NCBI GenBank assembly: GCA_049680295.1
Contig: JBAUHN010000468.1
Location: 1 to 11,812, forward strand
Origin: JBAUHN01 sp049680295
Lineage (GTDB): Bacteria; Pseudomonadota; Alphaproteobacteria; Rhodobacterales; Rhodobacteraceae
Length of the DNA: 11,812 nt
Direction: 5' to 3'
This document shows positions 1 to 6,270 of this stretch, piece by piece (position 1 is the first letter of the stretch; every line of letters begins with the position of its first letter). The position numbers and the translations under genes are program-made. The notes beneath the pieces were generated by a model. The model was not told the DNA's origin and ran no database searches. It saw only the letters and a program-made list of their open reading frames with translations.

Positions 1-1413
1 GAACGAATAGTGGTCTTCCTGGGCCACACCATCCTTGGCAAACCAGCGGGGCCGTTCAAAGCCGTATACCTCTTCGTGAACCGCGCCTTTGGATTTTAGC
101 AGTTCATGCAACGGGGACGGTTTGATCGGACGCCCCGCAAGCCGATTAAAATGCGGGAACGGTCTCTCGTGCCGCAAGCAATAATCTTCCTCAGCCTTGA
201 TGACCTGCCACTCTTTCTTGGCATAGCTGCCGAACCGGCGCGGATCATAGTCGCGCATCGAGATATCTGCCGCGCCATGCACCATCCAACGCGCCAATTC
301 GCGGGTCAGGCCAGGCCCCCAGCCGATGCCAATTTGCGTGCCACAACAGCACCAATAATTCTGCACGCCGGGTGCGGGGCCAATCAACGGATTACCATCG
401 GGCGGATGCGAAATCGCGCCATGCACTTCGCGGGTGATTCCGAGGTCGGCAAAGACCGGCATGCGGTTCAGACTTTCTTCGAGCCACGGCATGACACGGT
501 CATAGTCGGCGTCAAACAGCCAGTTCTCATAACCCCAAGGGCACTCATCGTGCCAAACCGAGTTCGGATTGCGTTTCTCGTAGATCCCGATCAGCCCACG
601 CTTTTGTTCCATGCGGATATAGCCCGACACTTTTTTGTCGTCGCGGATCACGGGTAATTCGCGATCAAGATTGGCAAATTCCGGCACCGGTTCCGTAACA
701 AAATAATGGTGCGTCATCGACGTCATGGGCAATTGCAACCCTGACCACTCGCCCATCTGACGGGCATAGGTGCCGCCGGCATTGACGACATGTTCGCAGG
801 TGACTGTCCCATTTTCAGTTTCAACAACCCATTCACCATTTGCGGCCTGAGTGATGTTGGTGGCGCGGCATTGGCGGATGATCCGTGCGCCTTTCTGACG
901 GGCACCGGCAGCAAGCGCCATCGTTACATTTGACGGATCCACGTGGCCATCGTCTGGTGTACAAAGAGCGCCAATGACACCTTCGAGATTGTAGAAGGGA
1001 TGCAGTTCAGCGACTTTTTCAGGTCCGACCAATTCAATATTGAACCCAAGAGAGCGACCGACCGACAGGGTATGGCGCAGCCAATCCATCTCGTCCTCGG
1101 TATAGGCAAGGCGGAATGACCCGCAACCGTGCCATGTGACCGGCTGGCCTGTTTCGGCCTCTAATCCGCCAGAGTAGAGCCCGATGTTGTAATCCACACA
1201 TTTTCCCAATCCGAACGAACTGGTCGAATGAGTGATCTGGCCTGCAGCATGCCAGGTGCTGCCGCTGGTCAGTTCTGCCTTTTCAAGCAACACAACATCG
1301 TCCCACCCTTCATGCGCCAAATGGTAGGCAATGCCGCAGCCCATCACGCCTCCACCGACGATGACGACCTTTGCGTGGGTCGGGAATTTCTGTTCAGCCA
1401 CTGTGTGCCTCAT
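1..1413 (-). CDS. Dimethylglycine/sarcosine dehydrogenase-like FAD oxidoreductase (3' end outside window)
   Basis: The reading frame is open from an ATG at 1413 to the window edge: 471 residues without a stop. The N-terminus carries a Rossmann FAD motif (VIVGGGVMGCG, residues 17-27; G20, G22, G25). It is followed by GSTWHAAG (51-58), the context in which dimethylglycine dehydrogenases attach FAD covalently to the histidine (here H55). Residues about 370-460 (RWMVHGAADISM, GFERPRWFA) resemble the FAO_M linker that precedes a GcvT-like tetrahydrofolate-binding domain. Family members are usually about 800-850 residues, so that C-terminal domain should lie beyond the edge. Known members oxidise tertiary or secondary N-methyl amines and pass formaldehyde to folate. 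A GAGGA ribosome site (1424-1428) sits 10 bases before the start. The gene is divergent from rpiR and the Rieske oxygenase, which fits sequential N-demethylation. The exact substrate (dimethylglycine, sarcosine or another methylamine) is not resolved. Confidence 0.9.
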   Translation of the reverse strand, partial: MRHTVAEQKFPTHAKVVIVGGGVMGCGIAYHLAHEGWDDVVLLEKAELTSGSTWHAAGQITHSTSSFGLGKCVDYNIGLYSGGLEAETGQPVTWHGCGSFRLAYTEDEMDWLRHTLSVGRSLGFNIELVGPEKVAELHPFYNLEGVIGALCTPDDGHVDPSNVTMALAAGARQKGARIIRQCRATNITQAANGEWVVETENGTVTCEHVVNAGGTYARQMGEWSGLQLPMTSMTHHYFVTEPVPEFANLDRELPVIRDDKKVSGYIRMEQKRGLIGIYEKRNPNSVWHDECPWGYENWLFDADYDRVMPWLEESLNRMPVFADLGITREVHGAISHPPDGNPLIGPAPGVQNYWCCCGTQIGIGWGPGLTRELARWMVHGAADISMRDYDPRRFGSYAKKEWQVIKAEEDYCLRHERPFPHFNRLAGRPIKPSPLHELLKSKGAVHEEVYGFERPRWFAKDGVAQEDHYSF

Positions 1414-1463
1414 GCCTAAAAAGTCCTCGACAGGTTAGTCGGACAAATATACCATCGTCAATC
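1414..1463. promoter_or_regulatory. Divergent promoter region between the flavoprotein gene and rpiR-type gene
   Basis: This 50-bp spacer must hold promoters for both directions. Rightward, TCGACA (1427-1432) and TACCAT (1450-1455) are separated by exactly 17 bases, which would start transcription near 1462, almost at the RpiR ATG. Leftward, TTGACG (complement of 1456-1461) and a weak TAACCT lie 18 bases apart. A small inverted repeat CGAC-AGGTTA-GTCG overlaps the centre (1428-1441). The very short spacer means one bound regulator could control both directions, and the adjacent RpiR protein is the natural candidate. The boxes are matched by eye only. Confidence 0.45.
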
Positions 1464-2354
1464 ATGAATAGTACAAACGTATCATCACGCATTCTGGAAC
1501 GCCTTGCAGTCGAGTTGCCGGATCTCACGCCAGAAGCACGCAAAGCCGCGACCTATGTACTTGAAAATCCCCGCGATGTGGGGGTTTCGACCGTGCGTGA
1601 AATTGCTGTGGCCGCGCATGTAAAACCGAATACGGTCGTCCGCATGGCGCGTCAGGTCGGGTTTGAGGGCTACGAGGACTTTCGTAAACCATTTCGCGAT
1701 GCCATCCGACGCGGTGATGCCGACTTTCCAGACCGTGTGCGCTGGTTGCAGGATATTCGTAAATCAGGGGACCTAGGCGGGATTTATGCCGATATGGTGC
1801 AAGGCGCGTTGCGCAATATCGAAGAAACGTTCGCGGGCATTTCCGTCGAAAGCCTGACAGTTGCGGCCGAAGCGATTTGGGCATCTCGCAATGTCTTTAC
1901 TTTGGGTGTCGGGGTGAACAATTCGGTTGCGCGAAACTTTACCTATCTGGCCTCGACGGGGATGACGCAATTCCATGCAATTCCGCGCGCGGGCTCAAAC
2001 CCTGTCGACGATTTGGCATGGGCAGACGCGCGCGACGTGTTGATCGCAATCACCTGCAAGCCTTACCGGCGCGAAGTTGTCGAGGCCGCGCGTATCGCCA
2101 AAGAGCAGGGCATCAAAATTGTCGGCATTTCCGACAGTCCAGCCAGTCCGATTATCCGTCATGCCGATTTCGGCTTTGTAATCTCGGTGGAATCGCCGCA
2201 ATTCTTTCCGTCTTCGGTCAGCGCCGTCGCAGTTCTTGAAACGCTCTTGTCGTTTGTTGTTGCCGTCGCCAGCGATGAAATCGTCGAGCGGGTCGAGAAA
2301 TTTCACCAAAGACGCCACAGCCTAGGCTTATATGATGAGGGTTTAAATGACTGA
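1464..2354 (+). CDS. RpiR-family transcriptional regulator (HTH + SIS domain)
   Basis: The 296-residue protein has the normal RpiR layout. An N-terminal helix-turn-helix region comes first (residues about 1-80; VSTVREIAVAAHVKPNTVV at 41-59). A SIS sugar-isomerase fold follows at about 130-270 (FTLGVGVNNSVARNF, DVLIAITCKPYRREVVEAA, GIKIVGISDSPASPI), and in this family that fold binds a small effector. I chose the ATG at 1464 rather than an upstream in-frame ATG at 1371. The longer form would overlap the divergent flavoprotein by 43 bases, and its extra 31 residues do not look like RpiR sequence. No Shine-Dalgarno precedes 1464, and a promoter fit predicts a nearly leaderless message. The stop overlaps the Rieske start by 8 bases, so the regulator probably controls its own operon and perhaps the divergent flavoprotein. 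The effector is unknown; it need not be a sugar phosphate. Confidence 0.92.
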   Translation: MNSTNVSSRILERLAVELPDLTPEARKAATYVLENPRDVGVSTVREIAVAAHVKPNTVVRMARQVGFEGYEDFRKPFRDAIRRGDADFPDRVRWLQDIRKSGDLGGIYADMVQGALRNIEETFAGISVESLTVAAEAIWASRNVFTLGVGVNNSVARNFTYLASTGMTQFHAIPRAGSNPVDDLAWADARDVLIAITCKPYRREVVEAARIAKEQGIKIVGISDSPASPIIRHADFGFVISVESPQFFPSSVSAVAVLETLLSFVVAVASDEIVERVEKFHQRRHSLGLYDEGLND

Positions 2355-3426
2355 GCCAGTCAGGTCGCTTGCAGCGCGGTATTACGTCGATCCGCAGGTT
2401 TACGAGGTTGAACGCGCGGGGCTTTTGGCCAAGACTTGGCAGTTTGGGTGCCACACTTCGGAAATCGCCGAGGCCGGCGCCTATACAACATTCGAGATCG
2501 CGGGAGAGTGCCTGTTTGCAATCCGCGGGCGCGACAAAAAAATCCGTGTGTTCTACAACGTTTGCCAGCACCGTGCCCATCAACTTGTCAGTGGCACCGG
2601 CACCATACGCGTTGTGGTCTGCCCTTATCACGCATGGACCTATGAGTTGACTGGCGAATTACGGGCGGGGCCGAACATCAAAGCCGTCGAGGGCTTTGAC
2701 AAATCAACCGTCTGTCTTAGCGAAGTCCGCGTAGAAGAGTTTCTTGGCTTTGTTTTTGTGAACCTTGATCCTGATGCAAAACCGATGGACGAATGGTTTC
2801 CGCGTGCACGTGCGGAACTGGCGGAATGGGTGCCGAATTGGGCTGACCTCAAGCCACTCGAATGGGTGGAAGTACCCGAAAATTGCAACTGGAAAGTCTC
2901 GGTCGAGAACTATTCTGAATGCTATCATTGCGCCCTCAATCACCCGACATTTGCCAGTGGCGTCGTCAAGCCCGAAACATACGACATCCAGCCCCAAGGC
3001 CAATGCCTGCGTCACACGACCGAATGCCAAAGCCTTGAGAACATGACTTATGATATCCAATCCGGCTTCGACCATTTTGATGAATATTCCAGCTGGTTCC
3101 TATGGCCGATGTTCAGCTTTCAGGTCTATCCGGGGAACATTCTGAACACCTATCATTGGCGCGCTATCAATGCGACGCAGGTGATCTTGTGGCGCGGCTG
3201 GTATTCTTTGGACGGCGAAGGCAATGAAGTCGTGCGCAAACTTGCCCGACAAGACCGCGCGACAACGGTAGAAGAAGACATCCATCTGGTGGAATCGGTG
3301 CAGCGCGGCCTTGAGTCTCGGGGGTATCGGCCCGGCCCGTTGGTTGTGGACCCAAAAGGCGGCGTCAATTCCGAGCATCCCGTGATGCATCTTCAAAAAT
3401 GGATGCGAGAGGCCATTGATGGCTGA
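2347..3426 (+). CDS. Rieske non-heme iron oxygenase alpha subunit, CntA/YeaW/Stc2-like quaternary-amine type
   Basis: The 359-residue protein has an N-terminal Rieske [2Fe-2S] domain with C73-x-H75 and C92-x2-H95, and a C-terminal catalytic domain. The mononuclear iron ligands are visible as H194 and H199 in ENYSECYHCALNHP and D311 in EEDIHLVESVQRGL. E191 stands where most Rieske oxygenases have the bridging aspartate; glutamate there is a mark of the carnitine/stachydrine/betaine oxygenases. The CPYHAWTY segment, the C-terminal VESVQRGLESRGY and the length (about 370 in CntA/YeaW) also fit. Such enzymes hydroxylate a carbon next to a quaternary nitrogen, causing C-N cleavage or demethylation. 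The gene has GAGGG (2337-2341) and overlaps the end of the RpiR gene by 8 bases. The divergent dimethylglycine-dehydrogenase-like gene favours N-demethylation of a betaine over trimethylamine release. No ferredoxin-reductase partner is in the window. Confidence 0.92.
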   Translation: MTEPVRSLAARYYVDPQVYEVERAGLLAKTWQFGCHTSEIAEAGAYTTFEIAGECLFAIRGRDKKIRVFYNVCQHRAHQLVSGTGTIRVVVCPYHAWTYELTGELRAGPNIKAVEGFDKSTVCLSEVRVEEFLGFVFVNLDPDAKPMDEWFPRARAELAEWVPNWADLKPLEWVEVPENCNWKVSVENYSECYHCALNHPTFASGVVKPETYDIQPQGQCLRHTTECQSLENMTYDIQSGFDHFDEYSSWFLWPMFSFQVYPGNILNTYHWRAINATQVILWRGWYSLDGEGNEVVRKLARQDRATTVEEDIHLVESVQRGLESRGYRPGPLVVDPKGGVNSEHPVMHLQKWMREAIDG

Positions 3427-3662
3427 CACAATTGCCAGTGGCATAACCGGGAGTCACATATCAAAATCTGCATGAAATTAACGATTGCCAGCACGCAAGC
3501 ACGCAGCGATGAAAGACGATTGGCAAGACTATAGCGTTCCGGCTTTTACCTGAGACACCCCTTATCATCTAACACGTTGAAATCCTTGATTTCAGGTAGC
3601 GTTGGATGTTTCAAGCATAAGTCGAATTGCTTTACATCGGCGGCGCGTGGGCCATGTCGCGT
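3427..3662. other. Convergent intergenic spacer with one short perfect hairpin
   Basis: These 236 bases lie between the convergent ends of the Rieske gene and the cupin pseudogene. No supported reading frame is present. The clearest structure is TGAAATC-CTT-GATTTCA at 3578-3594, a perfect 7-bp stem with a 3-base loop and no T-run, so it is only a weak terminator candidate. TTGCCA (3485-3490) and TGGCAA (3521-3526) form a distant inverted pair, and an 8-base unit GCACGCAA/GCACGCAG is repeated in tandem at 3491-3506. Confidence 0.5.
3578..3594. terminator. Possible bidirectional terminator hairpin
   Basis: The perfect stem TGAAATC / GATTTCA with loop CTT sits between two converging genes, which is where a bidirectional terminator is expected. 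It is AT-rich, short and lacks a following T-run on either strand, so factor-dependent termination is equally likely. Confidence 0.25.
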
Positions 3663-4034
3663 TCAATACCCGTCTTCTTTGTGGCCAAAAAATACCTTGG
3701 TCACGTCTGCTGGGATTTCCCAAGTCACACGGCTGCCATCGTGAACAAACAGGCTGTCGCCGGGGCCAAGGTCGCGGACCACGCCGTCTTTGTGTCGGAT
3801 GATGCGGCAATGCCCCGATAAGACCGTCATCAATTCGTCGCCCTGTTCGGTGCATTCAAAAATTCCCGCCGTGCAGCGCCAAATGCCAAAACGAGTGGTG
3901 TGGCCGGGACCGCCCTAGCCGATCCGGCCAGAGGTTACGGGCGCGCCTTTGATGATACGATAAGCGCTTGCCGGATTGTCGAATGGCCACAGGTCCAAAG
4001 CACCAACATCGTCGCCGGGTTTGTATTTTTGCAT
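3663..4034 (-). pseudogene. Cupin-domain protein (DUF861/EutQ-like) interrupted by an in-frame amber codon
   Basis: Read from ATG 4034 to TGA 3663, this is 123 codons of coherent cupin sequence broken only by TAG at 3917-3915 (codon 40, in GRIG*GGPGHTTRFGIW). After the stop the same frame continues with typical Cupin_3 features: FGIWRCTAG, TEQGDELMTVLSG (residues 66-78), DLGPGD and VTWEIPADVTKVFF, then a normal stop. There is no frameshift, so one base substitution (or a base-call error) explains it; a TGG, TTG, CAG, GAG or AAG codon is one step away. Related small cupins are often unassigned accessory proteins in catabolic operons. The start lies 10 bases after the M24 gene stop, with GGA at 4045-4043, so the two were co-transcribed. 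If the stop is real, only a 39-residue fragment would be made. Confidence 0.8.
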
Positions 4035-4044
4035 CTGTGCGATC

Positions 4045-5214
4045 CTATATGATGGGTAACTCTGGGGCCGCGCGGGTGGTCAACAACCGGCCACCATCCG
4101 GCGTGACGACGATGTTTTCTTCATGAACCATCATCAGGCCTTTGCCATAAGACAGCGAAGGCTCTAGCGTCAGCACCATGTTTTCCTTCAGCTCTGTGGT
4201 GTCAAACGCCGCATGGCTTGGCTGTTCTGTCAATTGCATGCCCAAGCCGTGCCCAAGCCGCCCGATATCTCCGCCGCTGTCATCCATATCAGCGATCACG
4301 GCTGACATTGCATGAAACAGATCACGGGAAGTGGCGCCAGGGCGGGCGCTGGCTATTCCGGCTTCGGTTGCACGCCAAAGCACGTCATACGCCCGGCGCG
4401 CCATGTCGCCGGCGTGACCGATCGCCCAGTTGCGGTCAAAATCGCAAAAATATCCGTCCCATGTGCATCCTGTGTCAATCATCAGAACATCACCGTCCTG
4501 CAAAGGGCGCCGCGACGGCGGCGAGATCACATCGGCATAGCCTCCGGGTGCCGCGGCACCAACAACATAAGGCGCGTCGTCTGCACCCTGTGCCAGTGCC
4601 TCGCGCCGGAAGGTGCGAAACACATCTTCCAGCGGCATACCTTGTGACAGGATTTCGGGCACCCGCGCATATGTAGCTGAACCGATGGCGCAGATATGCG
4701 CCAGTTTTGCGATTTCCGCCTCGGACTTGACCATCCGTAAACCCTGAACCAGCCCGGTGGCGTCGCCGATCTGTAGCCCCGTCAATTTTTTTATCAGACG
4801 TTCCCAATCGCCCAGCGGCATGCGCAGCCCGGTTTCGTGGCCCTTCATCACACCGATTGTCGCGCCCTTGTTGGCATATGGCGACAAAAGCCCGGTCAGC
4901 AGGCTGATGCCGTCATCCTCTGGCGCGGGCGCGCTCCATGTGCGAATGTCGTCCAGCCACGACCGGCGCATCAACTCGGCGCCAATTTCGGGGATGACAG
5001 CAATGGGTTTGCCAGTAGCGGGGACAAACAGAAACCAGGGCCGTGTCGGGCTTTGCCAGAACAATGTGTGAAACCCGCTGAAATAACGCACGTCTGGTTC
5101 ACTCATCAATAACAGCCCGTCCAAACCCTGTACTGCCATCAATGCTTGCGCATTCGCTGTGCGCGCTTCGAACTCACCATTGTGAAACCCGCGTTGCATC
5201 ATCTTATGTATCAT
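4045..5214 (-). CDS. M24-family metallohydrolase (Xaa-Pro peptidase/creatinase fold)
   Basis: The 389-residue protein has the two-domain M24 layout: a creatinase-type N-domain (about 15-150, with DGLLLMSEPDVRYFSGF) and a pita-bread catalytic domain (about 160-385). All five metal ligands of the peptidase branch are visible: D247 in MIDTGC, D258 in YFCDFDRNW, H322 in GHGLGM, E351 in TLEPSLSY and E365 in HEENIVVTPDG. True creatinases lack most of these, so this is probably a metal-dependent hydrolase of an amide or imino-peptide bond. Family members outside peptidases include ectoine hydrolase and the DMSP lyase DddP; the sequence does not resemble DddP in its N-terminal part. AAAGG (5224-5220) lies 5 bases before the ATG at 5214. 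It leads an operon with the downstream cupin and follows a separate promoter. The neighbouring demethylation genes suggest a small N-methylated conjugate as substrate, but this is inference. Confidence 0.9.
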   Translation of the reverse strand: MIHKMMQRGFHNGEFEARTANAQALMAVQGLDGLLLMSEPDVRYFSGFHTLFWQSPTRPWFLFVPATGKPIAVIPEIGAELMRRSWLDDIRTWSAPAPEDDGISLLTGLLSPYANKGATIGVMKGHETGLRMPLGDWERLIKKLTGLQIGDATGLVQGLRMVKSEAEIAKLAHICAIGSATYARVPEILSQGMPLEDVFRTFRREALAQGADDAPYVVGAAAPGGYADVISPPSRRPLQDGDVLMIDTGCTWDGYFCDFDRNWAIGHAGDMARRAYDVLWRATEAGIASARPGATSRDLFHAMSAVIADMDDSGGDIGRLGHGLGMQLTEQPSHAAFDTTELKENMVLTLEPSLSYGKGLMMVHEENIVVTPDGGRLLTTRAAPELPII

Positions 5215-5242
5215 TTCGACCTTTCTTGCATGTGTGGGCAGA

Positions 5243-5271
5243 GCATTACCGTCAGCTTACGCTGTTAACAA
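5243..5271 (-). promoter_or_regulatory. Predicted sigma-70 promoter of the M24-cupin operon
   Basis: On the minus strand TTGTTA (5271-5266) and TAATGC (5248-5243) are separated by 17 bases, giving an expected start near 5236 and a leader of about 20 bases before the ATG. The spacer contains the dyad CAGC-GTAA-GCTG (5264-5253), positioned where a repressor could block the promoter. The match is by eye and the -10 box is imperfect. Confidence 0.4.
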
Positions 5272-5300
5272 TTGCCCGGACTGGCTGCGTACAGTTACCT

Positions 5301-5323
5301 GAAGAAATACCGGAGTTTTCTTC
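5301..5323. repeat. Inverted repeat upstream of the M24 promoter
   Basis: GAAGAAA (5301-5307) and TTTCTTC (5317-5323) are perfect 7-base complements around a 9-base centre. It lies about 30 bases upstream of the predicted -35 box, a position suited to an activator site, though a chance AT-rich dyad cannot be excluded. Confidence 0.35.
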
Positions 5324-5470
5324 CGATACAATGCATGATGCCAAAACCGTTGTTTCTTGTTTTGATCTTATCGGCCCCGGCATCTGGTTATGTCAGGTGA
5401 GGGCGGACAAATTCGGACCGATGGGTAAGACAGGTCGGACAGTGAAGTGGCGCAGTTGTCGGATATTCTG

Positions 5471-5489
5471 AAAAACGGCACCCATTTTT
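5471..5489 (-). terminator. Weak hairpin after the gntR-type gene
   Basis: On the minus strand, 7 bases after the TAG stop, AAAAA-TGGGTGCCG-TTTTT gives a five-pair A/T stem extendable by an inner GG/CC pair and ends in a T5 run. The stem is poor, so this is only a tentative terminator for the tct-gntR operon. Confidence 0.2.
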
Positions 5490-5496
5490 GCTACGG

Positions 5497-6270
5497 CTAG
5501 AACGTGATGCGGCAGCCGCTGTTCCCGACAACGATGCGTTGCCAGTAGCCGGGTTTGGCGTCGGCCACAAAGGCCCTTGCGATAACTTCAAAGGCCAGAG
5601 CACCCGACAAGAGATGCAGCCGAACGGCCTCCAGATCGTTCAGAGCAATCGTCTCGATCTCATGTTCCGCCCTGGCAATCTGAAGATTGAACTTCTCTGC
5701 CAGAAACTGCCTGATATTGATCATCTTCAATTCGTCGCTAGGTATGCGTTCCAGCCCCGGCACAGTGTCATATGGCAAAATCATATCGGCCCCCGCACGA
5801 ATGTTTTCAGACATATTCAGCTGACGCCGTATCCGGATAAATTTTGTGCAATCGACAAAGAAGTCGGACCATGTCCCATGGCGTTCGATGATTTCAACGT
5901 CAACTTCTGCACTGGATGTGCGCAGCGGCACGCCCGTCTTCTTCGAAAGCAATCTGAAATGCCACGCATCGCGTCCGAAGGCCTCGGTCGAAGCGACGCG
6001 GGTTCCATCACCTCTTCGTCGGACGATTATGCTGTTTTGTTGCAATTGCTGCAGCGCGGCCTGAACCGTACCCAGACTGACGCCAAGGATACTGGTTAGT
6101 TCTATTTCGGTTGGCACCTTGGCGCCTTGGGGCAATACCCCTTTGTTGATCGCGGTCGCAATGGCTAGACGTACCGCTGAACGCTTGGTGACATTGCCCG
6201 CCGCAGTGTACCGCCGCATCTCGCGGGCCAGAAATTCTCTGACAGTGTCGGTCTGAGCAGGTGCTATCAT
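5497..6270 (-). CDS. GntR-family regulator, HutC/UTRA subfamily
   Basis: The 257-residue protein has a winged helix-turn-helix at about 28-95 (VPTEIELTSILGVSLGTVQAAL, then the wing RRRGDGTRV). A UTRA ligand-binding domain follows at about 105-250 (VPLRTSSAEVDVEII, FVDCTKFIRIRRQLN, SGALAFEVIARAFV). UTRA domains bind small molecules, often the substrate of the linked pathway. Its ATG overlaps the tctA stop in an ATGA junction, so it is the last gene of the transporter operon and likely reports on the imported compound. Operators may be the CTATATAG palindromes upstream of tctC and the DUF3604 gene. These do not match the usual GT-N-TA-N-AC pattern of HutC-type sites closely, so the link is tentative. 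The protein ends soon after the last UTRA strand, as usual. Confidence 0.92.
   Translation of the reverse strand: MIAPAQTDTVREFLAREMRRYTAAGNVTKRSAVRLAIATAINKGVLPQGAKVPTEIELTSILGVSLGTVQAALQQLQQNSIIVRRRGDGTRVASTEAFGRDAWHFRLLSKKTGVPLRTSSAEVDVEIIERHGTWSDFFVDCTKFIRIRRQLNMSENIRAGADMILPYDTVPGLERIPSDELKMINIRQFLAEKFNLQIARAEHEIETIALNDLEAVRLHLLSGALAFEVIARAFVADAKPGYWQRIVVGNSGCRITF

Larger units (their letters stand above)
5215..5496. other. Intergenic region between gntR and the M24 operon
   Basis: These 282 bases separate the gntR-type stop from the M24 start, both leftward. No supported gene lies here. They hold a likely M24 promoter (5243-5271), a 7-bp inverted repeat (5301-5323), three CGGAC pentamers at 5404, 5414 and 5435, and a weak AT-armed hairpin just after gntR. 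Confidence 0.6.

Noticed and set aside
106..657. A 183-codon plus-strand frame
   Set aside because: It is antisense to the flavoprotein gene, whose minus-strand frame has clear family motifs throughout.
1371..1463. Upstream 31-codon extension of the RpiR protein
   Set aside because: It overlaps the divergent flavoprotein start and its sequence does not resemble an RpiR N-terminus.
1525..1884. A 119-codon minus-strand frame
   Set aside because: It is antisense to the RpiR gene, whose HTH and SIS sequence is unambiguous.
2949..3490. Recurrent TTGCCAG(TGGC) strings in and after the Rieske gene
   Set aside because: The copies are short, partly coding and irregularly placed, so shared function is not supported.
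3491..3506. Tandem GCACGCAA/GCACGCAG as a repeat array
   Set aside because: Only two 8-base copies are present, too few to support a repeat locus or CRISPR.
3915..3917. Amber codon read as pyrrolysine
   Set aside because: The cupin is not a known pyrrolysine protein, no pyl genes are visible, the host type is not known to use it, and the neighbouring M24 gene ends normally with TAG.
4218..4676. A 152-codon plus-strand frame
   Set aside because: It is antisense to the M24 catalytic domain and shows no recognisable protein features.
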